Assembly (NCBI RefSeq): GCF_000020125.1
Contig: NC_010676.1
Location: forward strand, 2,976,001-3,040,000
Direction: 5' to 3'
Length of the DNA: 64,000 bases
From: Paraburkholderia phytofirmans PsJN
GTDB taxonomy: Bacteria > Pseudomonadota > Gammaproteobacteria > Burkholderiales > Burkholderiaceae
Below the pieces are notes generated by a model. It was not told the origin of the DNA, did not search any database, and saw only the letters and a program-made list of their open reading frames with translations. This document shows, piece after piece, positions 27,653-37,401 of this stretch; the first letter of the stretch is position 1, and each line of letters begins with the position of its first letter. The translations under genes and the position numbers were made by a program.

Positions 27653-28632
27653 CTACTGCGCACGGCGCTCGCTGCCGGCTGCTGTCACCGGGGCGACATT
27701 GAAACCGGCATCGTGCCATGCGTCGATGCCTCCGGTCAGCGGCAAGACTAGTGTGATTCCGGCGCGCCGAAACGGCCAGCCGTCCCTGCGGCGGACACTT
27801 CTCCCGGGCACGAGCAGTAAATGACGAATGTCCGGTTCGCGTCGTACGCCCGTACTCTCTCCGCAAATTTGCGTTCATCGGCGAATACGGCGCTCGGAAT
27901 GACGAACGGATCGAGCGTCCGCCGTTCCGGCGAACGAATGTCGAAGATGACCGGCCGGGGTTCGGCGGTTAGCAAACCGTGTAGCTCCGCTGCATCGACC
28001 CGGGCCGTTTTCAGCGCCTTCGACAGCATGAGATACCGACAAAGGCGAAAGCAGCAATACAGCGCGAGTGCACTTGCGACCATAGCCAATGCCCGCCAGC
28101 CGAGATGCGAAATCACCGCGAAAACCAGCTCGACCTGAGCGGCGAAAGCTCCACCGATAGCGAGCGCGACGGAAGCCCACAAGGCCACTCCGGCATAATC
28201 GCATGCGATGAAGTACCGCATCCTGACCGCCATTGCCCCGCACAACGGAACTGCAACGAGCGACAGGCCGGGGACGAAACGGGCGACGATCAGAACTCGC
28301 ACACCCCAGCGACCAAAGAACCGCTCGGTTTTTCTCACACAAGTATCACGCGACGACGATAAGAGACAAACCGTTCGAAGCGTGCGTTCGCTGAATCGCC
28401 TTCCGCCCTCATACCAGGCGAGATCGCCAAGCACTCCGCCCAACGCGGCAGCCCCCAACGTCGCCGCGAAATGAGACGCTGCCGATTGTTGACTACCGGT
28501 TGCAATTGTGATGCTGGCCCCTACGGTAATCAGCGTGGGCATAGCGGCCACAGGTAGACCGAGTGACGCGCCAAGCACACTCAGGAATACGACTAGCGCG
28601 CCGTATTGCGCGATGAATTCATGGGAAAACAC
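27653..28632 (-). pseudogene. DedA-family membrane protein fused to rhodanese, late frameshift
   Basis: GTG start at 28632 with AGGAGGCAAC directly before it. The first 200 residues are a DedA/SNARE-associated membrane domain (FLSVLGASLGLPVAAMPTLI, VARFVPGLSLVAVPLCGAMA). A linker leads to a rhodanese domain (AEPRPVIFDIRSPERRTLDP) with active-site Cys in FVIYCSCPGEVSA. The frame stops at 27748; the true end, ITLVLPLTGGIDAWHDAGFN, continues in another frame to a stop at 27653. The shift near 27770 removes about the last 30 residues but keeps the active site, so the product may retain some activity. Confidence 0.7.
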
Positions 28633-28676
28633 GTTGCCTCCTGACCTGAGAGCGGCCGGGTCCTGCTTCCTGCAAA

Positions 28677-29663
28677 CTAGCTTTGCAGGAAAGACAAAAT
28701 GTCCTGATTGAGCTGATCCTTGTGGGTATCGGTCAATCCGTGCGGCGCGCCCGGATAAATCTTCAGGATCGCGTGAGGGACGAGTTTCTTGCTCGAACGC
28801 GCCCCAACATCGACCGGAACTACCTGGTCGTCGTCGCCGTGAATGATTAGTGTCGGTCTGTCGAACTTCAGCAGATCCGCGGTGAAGTCTGTTTCGGAAT
28901 ATGCTTTGACCGATTCGTAGACGTTCTTGAATCCACCAGTCATTCCTTGACGCCACCACGCGTCGATCAGACCTTGCGATACCTTGGCGCCCGGTCGGTT
29001 AAAGCCGTAGAACGGACCTGCGGGAATATCCTTGAACAATTGGGAGCGGTTGGCGATCATTGCAGCACGAACGCTATCGAACGATTCAATAGGCACGCCC
29101 GACGGATTACCGGGCGTTTTGACCATCAACGGCGGCACGGCTGAAATCAGGCCGATCTTCGACACCCGTGACGTACCATGCCGGCCCACATAACGAGCAA
29201 CTTCGCCCCCGCCGGTCGAGAATCCGATAACGGCTATGTCACGCAGGCCAAGCGTCTCGATGACTGTCGCCAGATCGTCCGCGTAGTGGTCCATGTCGTT
29301 GCCCTCCCACGGTTGGCTCGAGCGACCGTGCCCGCGCCGATCATGTGTGATGACTCGAAACCCGTGGGACGCCAGAAAGAAGGCCTGGTTTTCCCAGCTA
29401 TCCGAATTGAGCGGCCAACCATGGCTTAGCGTGACGACGGGACCTTCTTTCGCGCCCCAATCCTTGAAATACAGGCTCACTCCGTCGCGGGTACGGATAA
29501 TCTCACCGGTATGGCTTGCGGAGAACGTCTGCCCGGGCATGCCGGCTCCCGACTGTTTGCTGGCAGCCGATGCCACAGTTGTCGTCATGGTTGCGGCAAT
29601 TCCGCCAATCAGCAGGTTTCGGCGTTTTGCGTCGGGGGAAATGTGTCCCAAGTCTTTAGTCAT
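28677..29663 (-). CDS. Alpha/beta hydrolase, chloroperoxidase/perhydrolase type, Tat-exported
   Basis: 328 residues from the ATG at 29663 with TGGAG upstream. The N-terminus has the twin-Arg pattern KRRNLLIGG followed by a hydrophobic stretch to ASAASK, suggesting Tat export. Catalytic residues are Ser149 in [12 protein letters not shown], Asp in [14 protein letters not shown] and His in [12 protein letters not shown]. The oxyanion region is [12 protein letters not shown] and the family block is [17 protein letters not shown]. Relatives are cofactor-free haloperoxidases or esterases. It lies 44 bases upstream of the DedA-rhodanese start on the same strand. Confidence 0.88.
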   Translation of the reverse strand: MTKDLGHISPDAKRRNLLIGGIAATMTTTVASAASKQSGAGMPGQTFSASHTGEIIRTRDGVSLYFKDWGAKEGPVVTLSHGWPLNSDSWENQAFFLASHGFRVITHDRRGHGRSSQPWEGNDMDHYADDLATVIETLGLRDIAVIGFSTGGGEVARYVGRHGTSRVSKIGLISAVPPLMVKTPGNPSGVPIESFDSVRAAMIANRSQLFKDIPAGPFYGFNRPGAKVSQGLIDAWWRQGMTGGFKNVYESVKAYSETDFTADLLKFDRPTLIIHGDDDQVVPVDVGARSSKKLVPHAILKIYPGAPHGLTDTHKDQLNQDILSFLQS

Positions 29664-29917
29664 GGCTCAACTCCAGAAATTATTCGACCGGAAAATGGTG
29701 GAAATGGCTTGCTTACCGGTCGAGACGCCAGAATAAACACGACACTTTCATTGGCCTAGTTAAGTGTTGTAAAACGCTGTTGATTGCTCTAATTTCATCC
29801 GACCCAAAATTCTTTGTTTGTTTAATGATGCTTAACATCCGCATCAGCTAACTTGCTTTTAGCAAAGGCAGAAAGCGAACACGAACGCATCGAAGGTAAC
29901 CAATTCATACCGCAAGA

Positions 29918-31375
29918 TCAAAACTTCAACGCATGCAACCGATGAATCTTCTCCAGAAACCAGTGGAAGCTGGCGTGCTCGTCGTCTGCATGATCGGTGT
30001 TCTTCATCGCCATCTTGTGCAACATGTCTTGCCGCTGGGAAAGCAGCCGGCACATTCGATGAGTCACTTCCTGGCTATCCCTCAATAGCGGCGTCACAGC
30101 ATCTTTGCTCAATCTGTAAATGACACTCCTCGTGAGCGTCACGATCTTTACCTGAACTGGCAAACCCACAAGTAGTCCGGTCTCGCCCATCGTATCGCCC
30201 GGCCCGAGACGCACCACCTCGACGGCACCGATAGATTGTTCCGTTAAAACGCTGAGCACGCCGGAGTCGACGATTGCAAGACTGTCGGGCACCACTTCCG
30301 GGGTAAAAATCACCTGCCCCGCGTCATATTCATGCCGCACCATGCAACTGGAAAGCATCTTCAACTCCTCGTCGCCGATGGTGGTGAATAATTCGATGCG
30401 TCTAAGCAAGCGCTCCTCTGCTTTATCCACGATGGCCGTGACAGATGGCACACCTCGTGGCCGGAGATCGACCCCTGCTGCGGTCAAGTGTCGATAGCAG
30501 AGGTCGTACAGTTCATTTGTCAATGGCGTCTTTTTCGCCGTGTCGTCTACGAAGGCCGTCGCCTCGTACTGAATGGAATCTACGGTGGCTTTTCTCGTCT
30601 GCACGAAGGGAGCCGGCGCCGGCAAGATGGAGCGGGCCGCAGCCAGCGCACATTCGAGCGCGGCAATCACCGTTGCCGGCCGCTCGTCCGGCGAGATTTC
30701 CAGAGACACCGTAACGCCATGCAAAGCATGTGGCCGGTTGGTATTGGTAATATTTGCCCTTGCCGCCGCAGCATTGGGAATGATGGTCACATTGCCGTGC
30801 GAATTGAGCAGATGCGTTGCTCTCCAATTCATCTCGATTACCTTCCCTTCGGCGCCATCAATCGAGATCCAGTCACCCACGCGATACGGTTCTGTGGAAT
30901 TCAGCACAATTCCTGCAAAGACATCATGCAAGGTACTTTGGATAGCTAAACCGAGAATAACCGCCAACGTTCCCGATGTCGCGATCAGGCCGCGAACAGG
31001 TATTTCCAGAACGAATCCCGTTGCGGCTACCGCCGCGGCAAGAAACACCACGGCACCGAACACGTCCTGAAACAGTCTCTGCTCGCGCCAGGTGTGAGGC
31101 AGGAGAAAGGTGTCGAGAGCAAGAGTGAGCAGGCGGGCACCGGTCAGCCACCAGAATATCTTCAGGGCCTGCGCCGCTTCGTGAAGCAGCGACGCTTCAA
31201 GCCGCGTAGTCTGTCTGAAGGGGCTGAAGCCCGCGGCAAAAATGCTCGCCGTGAAGACGGCAAAGATCGTGAGCCGAAGCAACAAACGCGAAGCGTCCTT
31301 CTTCGGCACTTTGAAACGCCACAGTGCCACGTCGATCACGACGACAGCATAACCGAACACCAAGGAATCGCTCAC
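29918..31375 (-). CDS. MscS-family channel with C-terminal cyclic-nucleotide-binding domain
   Basis: 485 residues from a GTG at 31375 with CGGAGAGTCC ahead. Three or four hydrophobic segments occupy the first 130 residues. The MscS pore and beta-domain block is LIATSGTLAVILGLAIQSTL then STEPYRVGDWISIDGAEGKV and MNWRATHLLNSHGNVTIIPN. From about residue 330 a cNMP-binding domain follows (LFTTIGDEELKMLSSCMVRH, VVRLGPGDTMGETGLLVG). Such fusions are thought to couple channel gating to nucleotide binding. The 250 bases upstream of 29918 are AT-rich and lack a gene. Confidence 0.9.
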   Translation of the reverse strand: MSDSLVFGYAVVVIDVALWRFKVPKKDASRLLLRLTIFAVFTASIFAAGFSPFRQTTRLEASLLHEAAQALKIFWWLTGARLLTLALDTFLLPHTWREQRLFQDVFGAVVFLAAAVAATGFVLEIPVRGLIATSGTLAVILGLAIQSTLHDVFAGIVLNSTEPYRVGDWISIDGAEGKVIEMNWRATHLLNSHGNVTIIPNAAAARANITNTNRPHALHGVTVSLEISPDERPATVIAALECALAAARSILPAPAPFVQTRKATVDSIQYEATAFVDDTAKKTPLTNELYDLCYRHLTAAGVDLRPRGVPSVTAIVDKAEERLLRRIELFTTIGDEELKMLSSCMVRHEYDAGQVIFTPEVVPDSLAIVDSGVLSVLTEQSIGAVEVVRLGPGDTMGETGLLVGLPVQVKIVTLTRSVIYRLSKDAVTPLLRDSQEVTHRMCRLLSQRQDMLHKMAMKNTDHADDEHASFHWFLEKIHRLHALKF

Positions 31376-31472
31376 GGACTCTCCGAGGGGAAACGCGCCT
31401 GGCGAGTACTCGTGCCGCCCCGCCGGGAGCCATTGTGAACGCTAACCGCAATGCCCACGGCTGGCTAACGCG

Positions 31473-32681
31473 CTAGCCGAAAGACGCCAGCGGGTCGCCC
31501 GCCGCTAGTGCATCGGCGTGGTTCGGCGCCGGCGGATAGATCCATTGCGTATTGATCATCTGCTTGCGCGCTTTTCCTTCCGCATGCGTCAGCTTGATCT
31601 GGCGGTCCCAGCCTTCTGAATAGATCGCTCCCCACTCGCCGAGGTCCAGACAAGTGGCGTAAAAAGGCTGGCTATATGCAAGCGTCGATGCGCCGAGCAG
31701 ATCGGCCGCCACATTGTGGCCACCGAACTTGCCCATCACCATTGCGTGCTGACAAGACATCAACGCGTAGTGCCCTTCATCGTCGCTACGCACTCGTGCC
31801 ACATCGCCTGCCACGAACACGCCGGGCGCCTCTTCCACGCGCAGATCAGGCGCGACTTCGACACGGCCAAGCGGGTCGAGGCGCGACGAAACCTGTGCAG
31901 CAAGCGTACTCGCTCGCATCCCACCCGCCCATACCACCGTGTGCGCTTCGATATGCGCACCCGAGGCGGTTCGGACGCCACTTGCGTCGACCGAAACGAC
32001 ACTGGAGCCCAATACCGCTTCGATGCCCAGCGAACCGAATGCCTCGGCGACGAAAGGCCGCGGGTTAGGCCCGAGATCGGGACCAATATCGGCCTGCGAA
32101 CCTACGACGATCACTTTGATCGCCGCATCGGGGCCGAATATCGCGCGCATCCGTTTAGGCAATTCGGTTGCGATCTCAATGCCGGTAAAGCCGCATCCCA
32201 CCACGGCAACGGTATTTCGAGCGCTTGAATCCTGAAGCTTCGCGAGTTCCTCCAGATGCTCTTCAAGTGCCGATGCGTCCTCCATGCAATCGACCGAGAA
32301 TGCATACTCGGTGAGCCCTGGAATCGACGGGCGGCTTAGCTCGCTGCCGCTCGTGAGCAGCAACCGGTCGTAACTGAGCGTGCGGGTCTCGCCGCTCGCG
32401 GCCGTCATACGCACGGTCTTGTCGCGGACAGCGATTTCGTCGACACTCCCCTCGACGTAGTTCACGCCGACAGCGCCAAGCAGAGGCAAAAGCGGTGCGA
32501 ACATCAGATGCGGCTCGCTTTCGTACATCCGTGGCCGGATTTGCAACTCGGGTTTCGGCGAGATAAGCGTAATGTCGATGTCGCGAGCCGTTGCGCCGGC
32601 GCGGTCGAGCACGCGAGCCGCCCCGAGGGCACCCCACACTCCGGCAAAGCCGGCACCCACAATCAAGATCTTCTGCGACAT
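31473..32681 (-). CDS. Type II NADH dehydrogenase-like flavoprotein
   Basis: 402 residues from the ATG at 32681; the longer frame from 32864 lacks a good site. The FAD motif is ILIVGAGFAGVWGALGAARV at residues 5-24. The NAD-binding motif is VAVVGCGFTGIEIATELPKR, and the second flavin block is VFVAGDVARV near residue 300. Length and order fit single-subunit NADH:quinone oxidoreductases, which pass electrons to the membrane quinone pool without pumping protons. Short C-terminal region without an obvious membrane anchor. It lies 97 bases upstream of the MscS-like gene. Confidence 0.88.
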   Translation of the reverse strand: MSQKILIVGAGFAGVWGALGAARVLDRAGATARDIDITLISPKPELQIRPRMYESEPHLMFAPLLPLLGAVGVNYVEGSVDEIAVRDKTVRMTAASGETRTLSYDRLLLTSGSELSRPSIPGLTEYAFSVDCMEDASALEEHLEELAKLQDSSARNTVAVVGCGFTGIEIATELPKRMRAIFGPDAAIKVIVVGSQADIGPDLGPNPRPFVAEAFGSLGIEAVLGSSVVSVDASGVRTASGAHIEAHTVVWAGGMRASTLAAQVSSRLDPLGRVEVAPDLRVEEAPGVFVAGDVARVRSDDEGHYALMSCQHAMVMGKFGGHNVAADLLGASTLAYSQPFYATCLDLGEWGAIYSEGWDRQIKLTHAEGKARKQMINTQWIYPPAPNHADALAAGDPLASFG

Positions 32682-32904
32682 GATTCGTGCCTTAATTTTT
32701 AGACTACCAAGTTGACGATTTGCACCGGAACTACAACAAACGGAGCCCTGTTGCACTGCGCGACGATCGCTGACGATCGCGGCGGTCGACTCATGTGCCG
32801 TCCGCCGCCACGACAAATCGTAGACTTCGTCTTCGAATGGCAGTAGGCGCGCGAAGGAGATCACCGTGTTGTCTCGGCGACAACAATCGACGGCTTAGAT
32901 GTCG

Positions 32905-33627
32905 TCAACTAATCCTGGCGAGTGCAGCTTCGAGCGTGGCATAGGAATGTTCATCACCTTCCATGGCAAGATTTATGATTGTGCGAATGCTCCACGGCGC
33001 TTCCGACGTGGATGCGTGCTGTTGAGCCGCAGTCACGTATTCCTGCATTGTCAGCTTTACCCCATTGGGAAAGGCATCCTTCGCGTCTCCCACCGCCGTC
33101 TGCAATACATGCAATATGGCCTGGCCGAACGTCACACATTCCTCGCGCCTCGGCATTTTTCCCTTTTGCATGACCGAGTCTTTCCAGTCGGTCTGTTGGG
33201 GGCTGAGGAGAACAGGTGGGCGGGCGCAGAAGTTCCGGTAGTTCAGTAAGTAGGCTTCCTGGCGATTTTGTGGACTGATCCCCAGTAGCTTCCACGCGGC
33301 ATCGAAGCGCTCTTTCTTTATTCCATTCTGGTACGCCATCGCGCGCAGAAAGAATTCTTGAAAGGCTTCGAGACTTGCGGTGCAGGACGATACCGATTGT
33401 CGATAGTGTCCATCTCGTATCGCGTAAGCGGCGAGTTCAAAAAGAATCTCGAACTTCTGCTGCCGCAATGCAACGATCTTCTGATGACCGCGTGAGCACT
33501 CCGACCTGTACCTTCCGTCGCCGTCGGGTCGAAGATCTATCAAAACGGAAGAAAGGACGGAATTGCCTGCGGAGCTTCCGTCCGGGTTGCATTCTAGGCA
33601 GACACTCGGAACCGATATCTTTGTCAT
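32905..33627 (-). CDS. Unknown protein with an N-terminal zinc-ribbon-like motif
   Basis: 240 residues from the ATG at 33627; a GTG at 33684 would add 19. The N-terminus has C-x2-C in VCLECNPDG and a second pair in SECSRGHQK, a spacing that suits a small zinc site. The rest is helical with Trp and Tyr scattered (AAYAIRDGHYRQSVSSCTAS, YLLNYRNFCARPPVLLSP) and looks like a TPR- or helical-bundle-type protein. I do not recognise the family. Neighbours on both sides are separately promoted. Confidence 0.6.
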   Translation of the reverse strand: MTKISVPSVCLECNPDGSSAGNSVLSSVLIDLRPDGDGRYRSECSRGHQKIVALRQQKFEILFELAAYAIRDGHYRQSVSSCTASLEAFQEFFLRAMAYQNGIKKERFDAAWKLLGISPQNRQEAYLLNYRNFCARPPVLLSPQQTDWKDSVMQKGKMPRREECVTFGQAILHVLQTAVGDAKDAFPNGVKLTMQEYVTAAQQHASTSEAPWSIRTIINLAMEGDEHSYATLEAALARIS

Positions 33628-33979
33628 GGCATGTCTCACATTTGGACGTTGTTTCTCGTTTTTTGTCGCATCAACTCGTCTCACCTCACCAACAGATCAC
33701 ACCCGGAGGCACAAACCTCATTCGAGACTGGGCCTCGCTGGCACTTTATGCCCAATCAACCGCTTCTGCAGATGAGGTACGGTGAATGGGCTTGTACGCG
33801 AATGACTCTATGGTCCCGATGTTGTCCCGGCGGCAACACCGTGATATCCAGCTGACGTATTCCATGTTCTGAGTGGCACAACTACGATTGCTCTTGACGT
33901 AATGTTTCGCAGTGGATGGAACGAAGTAATTGGTCTATTCCAATGCACCTGAATCGCCCATCCGGAGTCAGTTAAGAAG
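33628..33979. other. Divergent intergenic region, no gene seen
   Basis: 352 bases between the unknown minus-strand protein and the plus-strand regulator. Short frames only. No repeat or folded RNA was recognised. Confidence 0.5.
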
Positions 33980-35494
33980 ATGAATGCTAAGGAAGATTTT
34001 TTACGTTTCGCCGTGATGGTAAACACCAACCGGCACGAGTACGGCGAGGCCGTATCGTTTGGTCCGTTCACACTTTTCCCGACAGAGAGGCGTCTCGAAC
34101 GGTCAGGTTCAGTCGTGCAACTAGGCAGCCGCGCGCTGGATATTCTTATTGCGCTTATCCAGCACGCCGGACAGGTCGTGGATCGGCGCAAGTTGATGTC
34201 GCGTGCGTGGAGGAATATCGTCGTGGACGAAAGCAACTTGCGCGTCAACATTGCTGGATTGCGCAAAGCACTGGGTGACGGCGAAGACGGTGTGCGTTAC
34301 GTGAAAAACGTCCCGGGTATCGGCTACTGTTTTGTTGGACAACTTACCCGTGAACGCATCGCTACCGAATCCAGTTCCCATTTTTCTGAACCGTTTCCCC
34401 GAGTACATTCCGGCGGCTTTGCACCGGGAGCGGCCCGCCCACAAGGTCGTGACGAGGTCTTGCGGACGCTTGCGTCCGACTTGCGCAGACATCGGCTCAT
34501 ATCTATTGTAGGACCCGGAGGCATCGGCAAGACAACAGTAGCGATTGCCCTCGCGAAGAGACTGTCCGGAGAGTTTCCTTCGGAGATTCACGTCGCCGAC
34601 TTGAGCGAAGTTGCTCATGGCGATACGGTAGCGCTCACACTGGCCCGTCTGCTTGGGTTGGGCGATCTTCACCACGTACCCGTCACATGTATCGCCAATT
34701 ATCTTTCCACCAGGCGGGCGCTGATCATTCTGGATACCTGCGATTACGTCATCGACGAGGTGACGTCGCTCACAACGCAAATCCTCGCGGTCTCATCCGC
34801 GACCTATTTTGTTTTGACAAGTCGCGAGGCGCTACGTGTCAGATACGAACACGTCTGCCGCCTGTCTGCGCTCGAAGTCCCTCCGGGATCCGAGGTGATC
34901 TCGATCGAACACGCGCATGCTTATCCAGCCGTGCAGGTGTTTATTCAACGCGCCCTGGAAGGGGGCGCCAGATTCCCGCAGACCAGAAAGAGCTATGCGA
35001 CTATTTCGGGGATTTGCCGGGAACTCGAAGGAGTCGCGCTCGCGATCGAACTTGCTGCGGCGCGCGTCGCGACGTTTGGACTGGCGGGCACCATGATGCT
35101 GCTCGGAACCCGCTCACGTCTTCGATGGCAGGGATGCCGCAATGCCCCTGCGAGGCATCGGAATCTCGCCGCGTCTATTGGATGGAGTTACGCGCTGCTG
35201 TCGGAGCAGGAGAAGTCTGCTTTCCGCCAGTTGTCGTCGTTTGAACAGCCCGCAACGCTCGACGCCATCCTCGCGGCGACGACAAATGGGACAGGCGATC
35301 TTTCGAATGCGATAGACATAGTAGAAGGTTTGGTTGCAAAGCACATGCTGCACATCCAGCCCGGACCGGACGACTTGCCTCGCTATCGGCTCCCGGCTTC
35401 GGAAAGGATCTATGCGCGAGAACAACTCAGTCAAGCTGCGCTCGATAAGCGGAGCATCGTCCAACTGAACGGCGGGCAAAGGATTTGCATCTGA
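33980..35494 (+). CDS. Winged-helix/NTPase regulator (STAND-like), short form
   Basis: 504 residues. An OmpR-type winged helix occupies about 27-115 (FGPFTLFPTERRLERSG, ALIQHAGQVVDRRKLMSRAW and VRYVKNVPGIGYCFVG). A P-loop lies at 178-186 (GPGGIGKTT), with a Walker-B-like LIILDTCDYVID near 240 and EGVALAIELAAARVATFGLA further on. The C-terminus ends soon after YRLPASERIYAREQL, where longer relatives continue into TPR-type repeats. So the sensing domain seems absent, either by nature or by truncation. It stands alone with no obvious target beside it. Confidence 0.8.
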   Translation: MNAKEDFLRFAVMVNTNRHEYGEAVSFGPFTLFPTERRLERSGSVVQLGSRALDILIALIQHAGQVVDRRKLMSRAWRNIVVDESNLRVNIAGLRKALGDGEDGVRYVKNVPGIGYCFVGQLTRERIATESSSHFSEPFPRVHSGGFAPGAARPQGRDEVLRTLASDLRRHRLISIVGPGGIGKTTVAIALAKRLSGEFPSEIHVADLSEVAHGDTVALTLARLLGLGDLHHVPVTCIANYLSTRRALIILDTCDYVIDEVTSLTTQILAVSSATYFVLTSREALRVRYEHVCRLSALEVPPGSEVISIEHAHAYPAVQVFIQRALEGGARFPQTRKSYATISGICRELEGVALAIELAAARVATFGLAGTMMLLGTRSRLRWQGCRNAPARHRNLAASIGWSYALLSEQEKSAFRQLSSFEQPATLDAILAATTNGTGDLSNAIDIVEGLVAKHMLHIQPGPDDLPRYRLPASERIYAREQLSQAALDKRSIVQLNGGQRICI

Positions 35495-35558
35495 AATCCG
35501 GCTGCGCTGTGTCTTCAGTGGCCCTTTCAAGTGCAAGCGCGGGCGTGAAGTGGGAAAA

Positions 35559-36446
35559 TCATTTCATAAACTGCGCGAATTGCTTCGCCGCAAATTCGAT
35601 GAATATCTTCATTCGCGGTGGCATACTCCTTCCAAATCCGTGCATGACATGAAGCGGAACGGGTCTCAGTGCCAAATCCGGCAGGACGATACACAAACGT
35701 CCTGCGTCGACATCTTCCTGAATCATTGCTTTCAGAATCTGTGCGATACCCAGTCCATTCAATGCCGCGATTCTCATGGCCTCGCCACTGTCGGCGTCGA
35801 ATGCTCCTTCTGGTTGCACGCTGACACCGTCAGCAAACATGACGGGCACCACGCGTCCAGCAAGTCTGTAACGAACATGGCGATGCATACTTAAATCGGA
35901 TATCGATTTCGGCACGCCGTGGCGGCTCAAATAGTCGGGGGCGGCCGCGAGCACTAGCGGCAATTGGCCCAATTTCCGCGCATGCAAAGCGCTGTCGATG
36001 ACCTCTCCCGCTCTAATGACGAGATCGAAACCCTCCCGGATGACGTCGACATGATGGTCGCTCACGTTCACCTCGAACAGCAGCCCCGGATGACGCGCCA
36101 TCAAGTGCTTGGTGAGCGGGTCGAGCAGAATGCGCGCTAACGCAGCCGGTACGCTGATACGCAGTTTGCCGACCGCGTCCAGTGGCGCAGTCAACGCATT
36201 GCCTGCCTCCTCAATGCCACGTATGAGCGGCGCGACGCGCTCGTAGTAAGTTTGCCCCTCGATCGTCAGGACGGTCACCCTTGTCGAGCGGCGAAAAAGC
36301 CTGATACCGAGACGCCGTTCCAATCTTCCAACGCTTCTCGACACAGCGGACGGCGTCGTGCCAAGCAAGCGTGCCGCTCCGGTGAACGAACCGGCCTCGA
36401 CCGCTCGAACAAAGGCAGATAACCCACTCAGGTTCTCAACAGGCAT
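35559..36446 (-). CDS. LysR-family regulator, divergent from the SDR gene
   Basis: 295 residues from the ATG at 36446, chosen over 36572 because GAAGGG lies seven bases before it and the product has normal LysR length. The winged helix is SAFVRAVEAGSFTGAARLLG and TPSAVSRSVGRLERRLG; the effector domain follows with LRISVPAALARILLDPLTKH and SALHARKLGQLPLVLAAAPD. It is divergent from the dehydrogenase at 36557, the usual arrangement for a LysR activator and target, with a perfect small palindrome between them. Confidence 0.92.
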   Translation of the reverse strand: MPVENLSGLSAFVRAVEAGSFTGAARLLGTTPSAVSRSVGRLERRLGIRLFRRSTRVTVLTIEGQTYYERVAPLIRGIEEAGNALTAPLDAVGKLRISVPAALARILLDPLTKHLMARHPGLLFEVNVSDHHVDVIREGFDLVIRAGEVIDSALHARKLGQLPLVLAAAPDYLSRHGVPKSISDLSMHRHVRYRLAGRVVPVMFADGVSVQPEGAFDADSGEAMRIAALNGLGIAQILKAMIQEDVDAGRLCIVLPDLALRPVPLHVMHGFGRSMPPRMKIFIEFAAKQFAQFMK

Positions 36447-36507
36447 TAGTGACCCTTCGGCAAAACTGATAGCTCCGCTGGAGAACTGGGCTGTCGTCTC
36501 ACCTATA

Positions 36508-36518
36508 GCTAAATTAGC
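36508..36518. promoter_or_regulatory. Candidate LysR operator
   Basis: GCTAAATTAGC is a perfect 5+1+5 palindrome in the LysR-SDR divergent region, 38 bases before the SDR start. Its position fits a LysR site, though it is too short for certainty. Confidence 0.4.
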
Positions 36519-36556
36519 GCTCAACGCGACATCCGCGTCAAACAACGGAGATTCAG

Positions 36557-37306
36557 ATGAACAGACTCGCAAATAAAGTGGCCGTCATCACTGGCGGCAA
36601 TAGCGGCATTGGCTTCGCGATGGCAAGGGTGTTTGTGGCCGAGGGTGCGCATGTGCTGATCGTCGGACGGCGTCTGGCCGCGGTGAATGCCGCGGTGGCC
36701 GAGCTCGGGGATCGGGCAACTGGCCTGACCGGTGACCTCGCCGATCCCGCAACGCATGACCGCGTTGCGTCATTAGTTGAAGAACGGTTCGGCGGCCTGG
36801 ACATTTACGTCGCCAACGCTGGCGTAAACACGATCGCCCGCTCACATCTGGTCAGTCTCGAAGAGTACGACGCACAGGTCGCCACGAACACGCGATCGGT
36901 TTTCTTCGGCGTTCAGAAAGTCGCATCTCAACTTCGCAATGGAGGCGCCATTCTGTTGACAAGTTCGATCGCGAGTTCGAAAGTATTCGAAGGCCACGCG
37001 GCGTATGCAGGCAGTAAAGCCGCAATCGAAGCCTTCGCCCGCAGTTGGGCGCTCGAATTCAAAGAGCGCGGTATCAGGGTCAACGTGATCAGCCCAGGCC
37101 CTGTCGACACCCCCATTCTTTCGAAGCTGGGTATCGCCGTCGCTGATCGCCCGGCATTCGAAGCCGCCGTTGCAGAGAAGATTCCGCTGGGCCGCCTGGG
37201 CCGCGCGGAAGAGTTGGCGCAAGCCGCGCTTTTTCTCGTTAGCGACGAAAGCAGCTTCGTTACCGGTGTAAATCTGCACGTCGATGGTGGAATGTCGTTG
37301 GCTTGA
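36557..37306 (+). CDS. Short-chain dehydrogenase/reductase
   Basis: 249 residues; the ATG at 36557 has GGAGATTCAG ahead. The Rossmann motif is ITGGNSGIGFAMA at residues 11-23, NAG at 87-89, and the catalytic Ser137, Tyr150 and Lys154 are in LLTSSIAS and YAGSKAAIEAF. VISPGPVDTPIL and LHVDGGMSLA complete a classical SDR that should reduce or oxidise a carbonyl with NAD(P). The Arg38-Arg39 after the second strand (VGRRL) favours NADPH. Probably activated by the divergent LysR protein. The substrate is unknown. Confidence 0.92.
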   Translation: MNRLANKVAVITGGNSGIGFAMARVFVAEGAHVLIVGRRLAAVNAAVAELGDRATGLTGDLADPATHDRVASLVEERFGGLDIYVANAGVNTIARSHLVSLEEYDAQVATNTRSVFFGVQKVASQLRNGGAILLTSSIASSKVFEGHAAYAGSKAAIEAFARSWALEFKERGIRVNVISPGPVDTPILSKLGIAVADRPAFEAAVAEKIPLGRLGRAEELAQAALFLVSDESSFVTGVNLHVDGGMSLA

Positions 37307-37337
37307 TTCGTGACCGTTTAACGTGAGAACGCGAATC

Positions 37338-37380
37338 CGCCACCCGTTCTTGGCAACCGAACTGCCAAGAACGGGTGGCG
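37338..37380. terminator. 18-base-pair hairpin between convergent genes
   Basis: Bases 37338-37355 (CGCCACCCGTTCTTGGCA) pair without mismatch with 37363-37380 around a 7-base loop. It lies between the SDR stop and the end of the convergent PEBP gene, so it probably serves both as a bidirectional terminator. No U-run on the plus side. Confidence 0.75.
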
Positions 37381-37401
37381 ACAGCCCAGTTCTCGTACCC
37401 G

